This document shows positions 54,718 to 63,481 of a stretch of DNA of 64,000 nt, one piece after another. Position numbers and translations under genes: made by a program. Where the stretch lies: NCBI GenBank assembly GCA_910585765.1, contig CAJUES010000012.1, positions 1 to 64,000 of the forward strand, written 5' to 3'. Source of the stretch: an uncultured Lachnospiraceae bacterium. GTDB taxonomy: Bacteria > Bacillota > Clostridia > Lachnospirales > Lachnospiraceae. Under the pieces are notes generated by a model, which saw only the letters and a list, made by a program, of their open reading frames with translations, was not told the DNA's origin and ran no database searches. Within the stretch, counting starts at the first letter, position 1; the number at the start of each line of letters is the position of its first letter.

Positions 54718-55860
54718 ATGCAGATATATGTAGTCAGGGAAGGTGACAACATAGATAAGATCGCGGCGGCATTTGGAGCCGGCGCGGAGGAGATCGCTTA
54801 CGACAATCAGATTTCAGCGCCTTATCCGCTGGCTGTCGGGCAGGCATTGCTGATCCCGGGGGCGGACAGTGCACGGCAGAGGAGGGAAGTGCGGGTCAAC
54901 GGCTATGCATATCCCTACATACAGGGGCAGGTGCTTTTCGAGACCTTGTCCTATCTGACGAACCTCTCCGTGTTTTCCTATGGGTTTACGACAAGCGGAA
55001 ATCTCGTGCCGCCTCAGGCAGATGACAGCTGGATGATCGGTGAGGCGTGGAGCCAGGGGACGGCGCCTGTCCTGGTCTTGACGCCATTTGACCAGACAGG
55101 GATGTTCAACAACTATCTGATCAGTGAGATTACCCACAATATGACAGCACAGCAGAATCTGATCGATCAGATGTTCCTGGTGATGGAGGAGAAGGGATTT
55201 GCCGGGATCGACCTTGATTTTGAATACATTTTGCCGCAGGACAGGGTAGCGTATGCGGATTTTGTCGCCAATGTCAGGGCACAGGCGGCGCCAAAAGGCT
55301 ATTTTGTCTCTGTGGCGCTCGCGCCGAAGACCTCGGCAGACCAGAAGGGACTTTTGTATGAGGGAAAAGATTACAAACTCCTCGGCGCGGCGGCGGACAG
55401 TGTGCTGCTGATGACCTACGAGTGGGGGTACACCTATGGTCCGCCCATGGCGGTGGCGCCGATCAACAAAGTGCGGGAGGTCGTGGAGTACGCAGTGACA
55501 GAGATACCGGTGGAAAAGATCGATCTCGGGGTCCCCAATTACGGATATGACTGGACGCTGCCCTTCGTGCAGGGGGCTTCCAGGGCACGGCTGATCAGCA
55601 ATGTGGAGGCAGTGCGGATCGCGATCGAGAATGACGCGAGGATCTTGTTTGACCAGACTGCCATGTCGCCGTTTTTCCGCTACGAGCGGGACGGAGTGCA
55701 GCATGAGGTATGGTTCGAGGACGTGCGCAGCATGCGGGAAAAATTCCATCTGATCACGGAATACGGTCTGAGGGGAATGGGCTACTGGCAGATCATGAAG
55801 CTGTTCCGCGCCAACTGGCTGCTGCTTGAGGACACTTTTGACATCACAAAAATTCCGTAG
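54718..55860 (+). CDS. LysM-GH18 spore-type peptidoglycan hydrolase (YaaH/SleL-like)
   Basis: The 380-residue protein has one LysM motif at the N-terminus (IYVVREGDNIDKIAAAFGAG to QALLIPGAD) and a GH18 barrel with the catalytic DxxDxDxE form GIDLDFEY (acid Glu169). SleL-type enzymes are N-acetylglucosaminidases that degrade spore cortex fragments during germination. No signal peptide is present, as is usual for proteins assembled in the spore coat. The gene lies 45 bp after the S8 protease gene. Together with that protease it suggests a small germination operon. Confidence 0.85.
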   Translation: MQIYVVREGDNIDKIAAAFGAGAEEIAYDNQISAPYPLAVGQALLIPGADSARQRREVRVNGYAYPYIQGQVLFETLSYLTNLSVFSYGFTTSGNLVPPQADDSWMIGEAWSQGTAPVLVLTPFDQTGMFNNYLISEITHNMTAQQNLIDQMFLVMEEKGFAGIDLDFEYILPQDRVAYADFVANVRAQAAPKGYFVSVALAPKTSADQKGLLYEGKDYKLLGAAADSVLLMTYEWGYTYGPPMAVAPINKVREVVEYAVTEIPVEKIDLGVPNYGYDWTLPFVQGASRARLISNVEAVRIAIENDARILFDQTAMSPFFRYERDGVQHEVWFEDVRSMREKFHLITEYGLRGMGYWQIMKLFRANWLLLEDTFDITKIP

Positions 55861-55923
55861 CTTTCTGTGTAGACTTTTGACGATATATAGTGTAAACTGG
55901 AATACGGGATAGAGAGCGAATGG

Positions 55924-57054
55924 ATGTACAGATACAAAGGAGTGAGTACACTGGCTAAGAGAAGATATGTGAGGTCGCGCTCATTGAAAGAGGAAATGGT
56001 GATCGACCAGGCGGTTGTGGACCGGGCAGGGAGAATACTGATATCGAGGAATACATTGCTCGATTCTTATCATATAATGTCTCTGGTCAGGATGGGTGTA
56101 CCAGGTGTGTATATACGCGAGGGGGAGGGGGACGAGAATGCCGTAGAGTCCGGGGATATCGTGATCGCTCCTTCGGTGCAGCAGGAGATAGAGCGAAAGA
56201 CCGTGGAGGACAGGGCCAAGGTCAATCTGTCTGAGAGTGTGAAGGCGAGAGTGGCGGAGGGAATTCAATATCTGTACAATGACACCGTCTCGGAAGACTT
56301 TACATCGACTACCAGGAGCATCACAAACGATCTGATGAGGGCGATATCGGACAATGATGCGATCGCCGTCGATATCAGCGCGCTCAAGATCAGCGATGAG
56401 TACACTTTCAAACACAGCGTCGACGTTGCTACAATGGCGATGATCGTCGGGAAAAAGCATGGGTTCGGCAGGCAGGAGGTCTACGAGCTTGGCATATCGG
56501 GGCTGCTCCATGATGTCGGCAAGTCAAAGATCCCCAATGAGATACTGAACAAGGCAGGAAAACTCACCGATGACGAATTTATGATGATGAAACAGCATTC
56601 CCTGTTTGGGTATCAGCTTCTCAAAGAAAAGGACGATCTGTCCAATTCGATCAAGCTTGGCGTGCTCCAGCACCATGAGAAAATGAACGCGAAGGGATAT
56701 CCCATGGGTGTTCCCTCCGAGAAGATCAATCTGTTCGCGCGGATCATATCCGTGGCAGACATTTATGATGCGCTTGTGACGGAGCGGCCGTACAAGAAAC
56801 CATTTTCTCCGAGGGATGCGGTGGAGATGATCATGTCCCTGACGGAGGAGCTTGACATCGAAGTGATGAGGAGTTTCCTCGAGAGTGTGATCCTCTATCC
56901 GGTCGGAACCGATGTGGAGCTCAGCACGGGTGAGTGTGCGCGGGTGATCGAGAACAATTCCAAATACGTTTTGAGACCGACAGTGATCGGGTTGAAGTCA
57001 GGAAAGATTTACGACTTATCAGAGATCGGAAATGCAAGTATCGTGATACTGTGA
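55924..57054 (+). CDS. HD-GYP domain protein (cyclic-di-GMP phosphodiesterase family)
   Basis: The 376-residue protein has a C-terminal HD-GYP domain: LLHDVGKSKIPNEILNK, FMMMKQHSLFGYQLL and HHEKMNAKGYP followed by ARIISVADIYDAL. The usual HHExxDGxGYP is altered here to N and A at the DG positions, which may weaken activity. The N-terminus (about residues 1-110) has a leading RSRSLKEEMVIDQAVVDRAGR region of unknown role. The start codon is uncertain, as AAAGGAG lies inside the proposed frame at 55936-55942. It may degrade cyclic-di-GMP and so control motility with the chemoreceptors nearby. Confidence 0.85.
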   Translation: MYRYKGVSTLAKRRYVRSRSLKEEMVIDQAVVDRAGRILISRNTLLDSYHIMSLVRMGVPGVYIREGEGDENAVESGDIVIAPSVQQEIERKTVEDRAKVNLSESVKARVAEGIQYLYNDTVSEDFTSTTRSITNDLMRAISDNDAIAVDISALKISDEYTFKHSVDVATMAMIVGKKHGFGRQEVYELGISGLLHDVGKSKIPNEILNKAGKLTDDEFMMMKQHSLFGYQLLKEKDDLSNSIKLGVLQHHEKMNAKGYPMGVPSEKINLFARIISVADIYDALVTERPYKKPFSPRDAVEMIMSLTEELDIEVMRSFLESVILYPVGTDVELSTGECARVIENNSKYVLRPTVIGLKSGKIYDLSEIGNASIVIL

Positions 57055-57111
57055 TGTTGTGGGGAGGCCGTTTTTTTGTTATTTTGCAATTTTTACAATC
57101 TGGATAATACG

Positions 57112-58323
57112 ATGGACAATAAGGTACGGAGAATGTTGTGTGCAGTGTTTGCGGGCATGATGCTGGTGTTGTGCCTTGCAGCCGCGCCTGCGGGGCTTGT
57201 CAGGGCAGCGGATGCGTCCATGCTTCCGATGTACAGGCGTGCGGTGGATCTTCCGCAGGGAGACCTGTCAAGGCTGGCGCAGGTGATCAGGAGGGCGCAG
57301 GACGGGGAGGAGATCACCATAGGGTTTCTCGGCGGTTCGATCACGGAGGGGCGCGGCGCTGCCAACATACAGGACTGTTATGTCTCGCAGGTGTACAAAT
57401 GGTGGTACGATACATTCCCTCAGGCGAAGATCAATGTGATCAATGCAGGTCTGGGCGGCACATCGTCCTATCTGGGCGTACACCGCGTCGACGAGGAGAT
57501 CCTGTCGCATGATCCGGATCTGGTATTTGTAGAGTTTGCCGTCAATGACACGCTGGATGGAGCGTGCACGAACAGCTATGAAAATCTGATACGGAAGATC
57601 CTTCTGTCCGATAGCCATCCGGCGCTCGTGCTGCTGTTTGCCACCAATGAGACCGGTGACAGTGCTGAGGAAGCGGAGGCAGAGCTGGGGAGATACTACG
57701 AGCTGCCGATGATCAGCTACGGGAAGGCGGTGCTGCCCGAGGTGGAAGCCGGAAGCTTCGCGTGGTATGAGATCGCGGAGGATATCGTACATCCCAACAA
57801 CAGAGGACATGCCATCTTTGCGGGTCTGATCACCATGTATCTCGAGGAGATCTGCTCAAGGCTTGACAGGATCCGGATCGATGAGGCGCGTCTGCAGAGT
57901 TACGAGCTCCCGGAGCCGATCACACCGCAGGTGTACCAGGATGCCCGCATCGAGAGTGCGGCGACCATCACGCCGAGCGCCGAGATCGGCTATGGCGTGT
58001 ATGATTTCAATTATCATTTCATGGACAACTGGTATGCCTTGGAGGAGGGCTCCTACATATCCTTTGAGGTGGAGGCACGCGGCATCGGCATCCTGTATCA
58101 GCGGACAGAGGAGGGGACTTTCGGGCAGTATGACATCTATATCGACGGTGTGTGTGTCAGGACACTGGATGGGAATTTTGTCAGGAGTGACGGCACGGAG
58201 ACAGAGGCGGAGGCACTGTACGCATCACCGGATGGGGAGCGGGCGGAGCATGTGATCACGATCGTCAAAAATCCCGCGTCGGTGAATGTCGACTTCGTGA
58301 TCATAGGTTTGCTGCTCAGTTAA
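57112..58323 (+). CDS. Secreted SGNH/GDSL acetylesterase-like hydrolase
   Basis: The 403-residue protein has a signal peptide (KVRRMLCAVFAGMMLVLCLA, cleavage near VRAADAS) and an SGNH domain: block I IGFLGGSITEGRGAA, block II NAGLGGTSSYLG, block III VEFAVNDT and block V DIVHPNNRGHAI. It resembles the cytoplasmic esterase at 9631 in its catalytic blocks but is exported. A C-terminal beta-sandwich follows. It may deacetylate polysaccharide outside the cell. An in-frame TTG at 57076 follows GGGGAGG and is an alternative start; the ATG at 57112 gives a more usual signal peptide. A perfect terminator follows. Confidence 0.8.
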   Translation: MDNKVRRMLCAVFAGMMLVLCLAAAPAGLVRAADASMLPMYRRAVDLPQGDLSRLAQVIRRAQDGEEITIGFLGGSITEGRGAANIQDCYVSQVYKWWYDTFPQAKINVINAGLGGTSSYLGVHRVDEEILSHDPDLVFVEFAVNDTLDGACTNSYENLIRKILLSDSHPALVLLFATNETGDSAEEAEAELGRYYELPMISYGKAVLPEVEAGSFAWYEIAEDIVHPNNRGHAIFAGLITMYLEEICSRLDRIRIDEARLQSYELPEPITPQVYQDARIESAATITPSAEIGYGVYDFNYHFMDNWYALEEGSYISFEVEARGIGILYQRTEEGTFGQYDIYIDGVCVRTLDGNFVRSDGTETEAEALYASPDGERAEHVITIVKNPASVNVDFVIIGLLLS

Positions 58324-58358
58324 CACAAAAAATACCTCGTAAGAGGTATTTTTTGTGT
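58323..58358. terminator. Bidirectional rho-independent terminator
   Basis: A perfect 16-bp inverted repeat (58323-58338 with 58343-58358, core AATACCTC / GAGGTATT) encloses GTAA, with A-rich and T-rich outer arms. It serves the plus-strand esterase gene and the minus-strand kinase gene. Confidence 0.92.
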
Positions 58359-58363
58359 CCTGC

Positions 58364-61063
58364 TCAGGCGTCAGGCATGATCAACTTCCAGTCCGCGATC
58401 ACATCCTCGCAGGCATCGGGATCCATGTCCGCGACTGCCTCGCAGAGCCGGATGTAGAGTTCGTGGTTCTGGTCGTCGAAGCTGTACCCGTCAAGTGTAT
58501 GTATGGTGTCCTCCATCTTATCCATGTCAAGGTCGTCGATCGCCTGCCTCATCTCGTCAAAGACACCTGTCAGTATATCCGCTGTTATGGGCGGTTTTCC
58601 CTCGACCTCCCGTTTTTCGGGGAAGAAGGGTGCCAGGATCTCATGGAGATGTGCGTACATAGAGAGCGCGTCGTCTGTATTATGCAGGATGATGTCGATC
58701 TCGCCTGCATTTCCGGCAGCTTCCAGCGCGGCAGCCATGTCCGCGAGCTCGTCGGCGCCGATCTGTTTGGAAGCGCTCTTGAGGGCGTGGACCTCGACCG
58801 TGTAGTTGTGCCATTCCTCCTTGTCTCTGTAGGTCTGTATCAGTTTCAGCTTCTTGGGGATGGCATGGTAGTAATCGGCAAGGATCGTCATAAACAGTTC
58901 TTCGCTGCCCAGCATTTTCAGAGCCTCCTGCATGTTGAGCTCGGGGATGTGCGGCAGTGTGATCTCCTTTTTGGCCGGCGTGATCCTTACCTGACCGGAA
59001 TGCTTCTGGATCTTTTCCCTGGGCAGCCACTTGCGTATGGCATTGATGAGCATTCGGACCTCCACCGGTTTTGCGACGAAGTCATTCATGCCTTCCTTGA
59101 TGAACATGTTTTTGACATCACCGATCACATTGGCGGTGAGCGCGATGATAGGCACATTGTCATACTCTGAATGGAAACGCCTGATGATATGCGTGGTTTC
59201 GATGCCGTCAAGCTCAGGCATCATGTGATCCATCAGTATGAGGTCGTACATCGTCTCGGAGATCTTGCTTATGGCGGCATTGCCGCTGAGAGCAGTGTCG
59301 ATCTGCATATTGAGCGGTTCGAGCAGTCCCTGCGCCACCGTCAGGTTGATCGAATTGTCGTCCACGATGAGGACTTTGGCGGTCTCTGCGGTAAAGTCGT
59401 AGTACTCATCGGAGGACGGGGTGTCGTACTGGCTGAACACTTCATGGTTGTAGATGCCAGCCAGCGACATGACGGAGAGCGGTTTGTGCACTACCATCAC
59501 GTTTGTCGGGTTATAGTCCACCGAGGTGTCATAAGGGGCAGCGACGATCGTGTTCAGCTCCGGATGTTCGTCCACGAAATCCTGCAGTTCCTGGTTGAAA
59601 CTGCCATGCGGGACAAAGAGATAGATGTCCTTGAGACTGTCGACATTTTCCCGCAGGTAGGACAGTATATCCGCATCCTTCAAGTCTGTATAATCGATGT
59701 CGAGCTTGTGCATATCTCTCTTGAGCTGGATCTGGGCGTACGTATTGTCCAGGAAACCCACGGCATGGCACGGCGGATTTTCGGTGAGCGCGATGGACGC
59801 TTCCGAGTCGATGACTTTCTGGGGGATCGTGAAAGTGAAGGTGGAACCTTCTCCGTACACACTCTCCACGGAGATGTCGCCGTTCATGAGTGAGACCAGC
59901 CGTTTGCTGATCGCCAGCCCGAGTCCGGTTCCTTCGATGTTGCGGTTGCGTTTGCTGTCGACCTGCTGGAAGGACTTGAAAAGCTTCACAATGTCATCGG
60001 GTTTGATGCCGATGCCTGTGTCTGAGACAGAGAACACCAGATTGATGGTATCCTCGGAAACCTGTTCGAAATCAAATTTCAGACAGATCTGCCCCACCCT
60101 GGTAAATTTGGCCGCATTGTTTGCAAGGTTGGTGATGACCTGTTTGATGCGGATAATGTCACCGTACAGAACCTTGGGGATGCCGGGATTGACGTCGAGC
60201 ACCAGTTCCACATCATCCCGGTCTATGCGCGTGCTGATGATGGTCGCGATATCGTTGATCATCGATGCAGGCTCATAGTTGGCAGTCACAATGTCCATCT
60301 TGCCGGATTCGATCTTGGAGAAGTCAAGGATATCGTTGATGATGGTGAGCAGCGACTTCCCGGCAGCCTTGATCTGGGTGATATAATTTTTGGCTGCGGG
60401 GGACATTTCCTCGCGCAGCGCCATCTCCGTCATGCCGATGATGGCATTCATGGGTGTGCGCAGCTCGTGGCTCGTGTTTGCGAGGAAATCGGATTTCATA
60501 TTCGCAGCTTTTTCAATCTCGATATTTGCCTCTTTCATGATGTACTTGTGGTAGGCGATGCTCGAGAGGGCACTCGTGAGCGTGTAGAGGAAAAGGGCTG
60601 CATTTTCGAGTTTGTCTTTCTCGACGACCGACACGCTCATGACGGACTGCAGATAGTTGATCAGGTCGATGCCGATCTCGGCGGCAACCTGCATGATCCG
60701 TGTGATGTCGGGAGGTGCGGTGAGTACCTGGCCTCCGACAAAGCATCCGACCATCTTGTCGCCCGCCATGATCGGCGCGGCAAAATCCATCAGTCCCGCA
60801 TGGCAGAAGTACGTCACCGAAGATCCTACTTTCAGGGCGAGCTCGGCGCCGTGCTTGTCACACTGCTGGCAGCGCAGGCAGCCGATCGGCGAGTTGCGGG
60901 TATACTTGGAACAAAAGTCGGTGAAATTTGTTCCCTTTGTGACCGGAGTACCCTCAGCATCCGTGATGATGGCTGCGAATCCTGTCATTTTAGAAAAAGA
61001 GTCCTGGAGGCGCTGGAGCATCTCCACCTCGAAAAGGTCTGTGAGGGTTATCTCGTTATTCAT
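58364..61063 (-). CDS. PocR-domain hybrid sensor histidine kinase
   Basis: The 899-residue protein starts with a PocR sensory domain (about residues 10-170) carrying a cysteine cluster (CLRCQQCDKHG) and a further Cys in TYFCHAG. The HisKA motif SHELRTPMNAIIG holds phosphorylated His199, and the ATPase domain carries DTGIGIKPDDI and EGTGLGLAIS. Two receiver-like segments follow, the second with LILMDHMMPELDG. A C-terminal Hpt domain has VHALKSASKQIGADEL. It is a complete phosphorelay in one chain and has no membrane span, so it senses a cytoplasmic signal. AAAGGAG precedes the ATG. The response regulator gene lies 27 bp upstream on the same strand. Confidence 0.9.
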   Translation of the reverse strand: MNNEITLTDLFEVEMLQRLQDSFSKMTGFAAIITDAEGTPVTKGTNFTDFCSKYTRNSPIGCLRCQQCDKHGAELALKVGSSVTYFCHAGLMDFAAPIMAGDKMVGCFVGGQVLTAPPDITRIMQVAAEIGIDLINYLQSVMSVSVVEKDKLENAALFLYTLTSALSSIAYHKYIMKEANIEIEKAANMKSDFLANTSHELRTPMNAIIGMTEMALREEMSPAAKNYITQIKAAGKSLLTIINDILDFSKIESGKMDIVTANYEPASMINDIATIISTRIDRDDVELVLDVNPGIPKVLYGDIIRIKQVITNLANNAAKFTRVGQICLKFDFEQVSEDTINLVFSVSDTGIGIKPDDIVKLFKSFQQVDSKRNRNIEGTGLGLAISKRLVSLMNGDISVESVYGEGSTFTFTIPQKVIDSEASIALTENPPCHAVGFLDNTYAQIQLKRDMHKLDIDYTDLKDADILSYLRENVDSLKDIYLFVPHGSFNQELQDFVDEHPELNTIVAAPYDTSVDYNPTNVMVVHKPLSVMSLAGIYNHEVFSQYDTPSSDEYYDFTAETAKVLIVDDNSINLTVAQGLLEPLNMQIDTALSGNAAISKISETMYDLILMDHMMPELDGIETTHIIRRFHSEYDNVPIIALTANVIGDVKNMFIKEGMNDFVAKPVEVRMLINAIRKWLPREKIQKHSGQVRITPAKKEITLPHIPELNMQEALKMLGSEELFMTILADYYHAIPKKLKLIQTYRDKEEWHNYTVEVHALKSASKQIGADELADMAAALEAAGNAGEIDIILHNTDDALSMYAHLHEILAPFFPEKREVEGKPPITADILTGVFDEMRQAIDDLDMDKMEDTIHTLDGYSFDDQNHELYIRLCEAVADMDPDACEDVIADWKLIMPDA

Positions 61064-61090
61064 ATGACATGTCTCCTTTTAAATCAATTT

Positions 61091-61984
61091 TTATTGAATC
61101 AGTTCCCGGATCTTTGCGATCAGGGCTTCTTTCTCTACAGGTTTCAGCAGATATCCCTGGGGTTTCAGGGCAAGCGCGTTTTTGATCTTTTCCACATCGT
61201 TGATCCCCGTGAGGAATACGACGGGAATGGTTGCGAGATAGGGATCCTTGCGCAGCTCCTCGAGAACAGCCGGACCGTTCATCTCGGGCATCTCATAGTC
61301 GAGCAGGATCAGGCTGACCTCCTTTGCGTTCAGGAAACGCAGCGCGATCTTTCCGCTGATGGCGGTGGCAACCTCGTACCTGGAATCGAGATAGCCCTTG
61401 ATCGTCTTGTGGATGATGGTGGCGTCGTCGATGACGAGGATGCGGTGGCGGTCAGGGGCTTCCGGCTGTCTCCCGGCAGTATCCTTTTCGTTCGGATCCT
61501 TTTCGATCGCCTCGAGTGCAGCGTCGATCTTTGACAGCGTGTCAAAAGCGCTGGCAGTGTTGAGATCGAGTGCCTTGGAGAGCGGCGAGTCCGCAGCTGA
61601 GGACAGAAAAGCCTTGTGTTTTTTGATAAATCTGGTGATCGTGTCCTCCATGTCGGAAGTGGACATGGGAAGCTTGATGCTCAGTTCCGGCACACAGTTT
61701 GGGATCTTGACTGCGAAATCCAGACTGACAGAATCGCCGATCGCGGCATAGGGCACGTCATTCTTGCCGAGCACATCGTGAAAGCTTGCGATCGTCACAA
61801 GGTCATCCCTCGTCTCCGCGCGCATACAGTAGATAAAAATATCCGGCTTGAAATACTGGATATGATTTTTCAGATCATCAAAGATCATCGATGATGTCAT
61901 GCACTCAAATGCGAAATCCATCTGTAGGAAAAAATTACTGATGAGTTTTTTGCTGTTACCAGCCAGCAATACCTTATATTTCAT
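61091..61984 (-). CDS. Response regulator with N-terminal receiver-like domain, no output domain
   Basis: The 297-residue protein has two parts. Residues 1-120 resemble a degenerate receiver (KYKVLLAGNSKKLISNFFLQ) lacking the acidic phosphorylation site. After a helical linker, residues 175-297 form a canonical receiver with ILVIDDATIIHKT, phosphorylated Asp in LILLDYEMPEMNG and FLTGINDVEKI. There is no DNA-binding or enzymatic output domain. It is the first gene of a two-gene operon with the PocR kinase and probably acts by protein contact or as a phosphate sink. AGGAGG precedes the ATG. Confidence 0.88.
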   Translation of the reverse strand: MKYKVLLAGNSKKLISNFFLQMDFAFECMTSSMIFDDLKNHIQYFKPDIFIYCMRAETRDDLVTIASFHDVLGKNDVPYAAIGDSVSLDFAVKIPNCVPELSIKLPMSTSDMEDTITRFIKKHKAFLSSAADSPLSKALDLNTASAFDTLSKIDAALEAIEKDPNEKDTAGRQPEAPDRHRILVIDDATIIHKTIKGYLDSRYEVATAISGKIALRFLNAKEVSLILLDYEMPEMNGPAVLEELRKDPYLATIPVVFLTGINDVEKIKNALALKPQGYLLKPVEKEALIAKIRELIQ

Positions 61985-62271
61985 TGAAATGTCCTCCTGG
62001 GTTTGTTCGTTCTATTGCTGGTGTTGGCAGAATTGCTGTCAAATGTGCATCCTTCAACAAAATATTGAAACCAGCAATATTATTAATATAGTATCACAAA
62101 CTGTGCAAATAATAAATATTAAAGTTTGAAATTTCATTAAGTTTTCTTAAAAATGAGTGATATTTATCAAATAATGTGACAATTCGGGCTTTTTTTGAAA
62201 GGGTATTTGTATTCATAGGAAGGAAGCGGTATAATGGTGCTGTACAATGATTGAAAAGGAGCTGGATTCAG
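61985..62271. promoter_or_regulatory. Divergent promoter region, response regulator to NUDIX gene
   Basis: This 287-bp AT-rich gap holds a strong plus-strand promoter: TTGTAT (62207-62212) and TATAAT (62230-62235), spacer 17, giving a leader of about 30-40 bases before the NUDIX ribosome site AAAGGAG. No equally clear promoter was found for the minus-strand regulator; candidate AT-rich boxes lie near 62060-62100. I see no gene or structured RNA in it. Confidence 0.65.
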
Positions 62272-62832
62272 ATGAAATTCAAAGGTATCAGAAAGCGGGA
62301 AGAGGGAAAATTCATAACGCGCTATGACGTCGCTTACGAGACAGCAGATCAGAAGGAAAAGATTTATGAGATCATCAGCCGCAGCAAGGCGCTGGATTCG
62401 ATCGAGGCGCTCAACGGCAGCACGCCGGATTCCGTCGTGATCATCGCGACGGATGAGAGCGGTGAGAGACTGCTGGTCAACAGGGAGTTCCGCCTGGCTG
62501 TGGGAGACTGGGTATACAATTTCCCGGCAGGGCTGATCGACGAGGGAGAGGAGCCTGTTGAGAGCGCAAAACGCGAGCTGCGGGAGGAGACGGGGCTGGA
62601 GCTGTACGAGATCGACGACTTCATCGGGGCAAGCTACAGCGCGGTCGGTTTCAGCAACGAGATCAATGTGTGCGTGGTCGGAAAGGCGCGTGGGACCTTC
62701 AAACCGAGCACGTCCACGGTGGAGGAGATAGAGCCGGGGTGGTACACGAGGGCGGAGCTTCGAAAACTGCTGCAGACAGAGCGCTTTGCGGCAAGGACGC
62801 AGGCATACAGCTATCTGTGGAGCAGGGAATGA
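62272..62832 (+). CDS. NUDIX hydrolase, ADP-ribose pyrophosphatase type
   Basis: The 186-residue protein contains the NUDIX box from GLIDEGEEPVESAKRELREE (residues about 90-112), which chelates magnesium for pyrophosphate cleavage. The surrounding layout (VIIATDESGERLLVNREFRL, GASYSAVGFSNE) fits ADP-sugar pyrophosphatases that hydrolyse ADP-ribose. AAAGGAG lies 10 bases before the ATG at 62272. Its stop touches the convergent radical SAM stop directly, without a gap. A housekeeping role is likely. Confidence 0.88.
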   Translation: MKFKGIRKREEGKFITRYDVAYETADQKEKIYEIISRSKALDSIEALNGSTPDSVVIIATDESGERLLVNREFRLAVGDWVYNFPAGLIDEGEEPVESAKRELREETGLELYEIDDFIGASYSAVGFSNEINVCVVGKARGTFKPSTSTVEEIEPGWYTRAELRKLLQTERFAARTQAYSYLWSRE

Positions 62833-63429
62833 TCAGCTGTACTTTCTGACTTTTAGGCAGATCCCCCGCTCATCGGCAATTTTCCGGCATGCGGCGATTT
62901 CGTCTGCGGGGAGGACATCCACGATCGAGAGCTGTGTGTGCTGAAATGCCGCCTGCGAGAGCGCGGCAAACTCGAGCAGTGCAGGGTAGGCGTTTTCAAA
63001 CTGTGGTCTTGTGACTGCCTGATATTTTTCTGCGGTGGGCGCATTCAGGCTGATGGATACACTGTCGACCACCTGTGCGAGTTCCGGGACGATATTGCGC
63101 CCGTGATACAGATTGCCAAGTCCGTTTGTGTTCAGGCGGATGGCGACAGGGTATCGCTCTTTTACATAAGCAGCGCTCTTTAGCAGGTTGTCGAGCGCGC
63201 AGGTGGGTTCGCCGTAGCCGCAGTACACCAGTTCACTGTAAGCGGAAAAGTCAAAGATGTCGATCGCCTTTTTGATCTCTGCGAGCGTCGGCTCTGTCCT
63301 GTGCCACAGTGTTTCGGAGTCGCCCACGGCGTCCTTCAATGAGCGGACGCAGAAGGTGCAGCTGCAGTCGCAGCGGTTTGTGATGTTGGCATAGACCTGG
63401 TTTTTGTAGGTATACAAGATATCAGCCAT
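62833..63429 (-). CDS. TatD-associated radical SAM protein
   Basis: The 198-residue protein carries the Cys-x3-Cys-x2-Cys motif in NRCDCSCTFC for the radical SAM iron-sulphur cluster, then YCGYGEPTCALDNLL and RLNTNGLGN. These fit the small radical SAM family often linked to TatD-type nucleases. The substrate is unknown, and no TatD gene is visible in the window. AGGAGGT precedes the ATG at 63429. It lies 52 bp after the ECF S-component gene on the same strand, so the two may be one operon. Confidence 0.82.
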   Translation of the reverse strand: MADILYTYKNQVYANITNRCDCSCTFCVRSLKDAVGDSETLWHRTEPTLAEIKKAIDIFDFSAYSELVYCGYGEPTCALDNLLKSAAYVKERYPVAIRLNTNGLGNLYHGRNIVPELAQVVDSVSISLNAPTAEKYQAVTRPQFENAYPALLEFAALSQAAFQHTQLSIVDVLPADEIAACRKIADERGICLKVRKYS

Positions 63430-63481
63430 GTGAGACCTCCTGATTTTTTTAATAAAATTTAATAGAACGCCGATGATCGTG

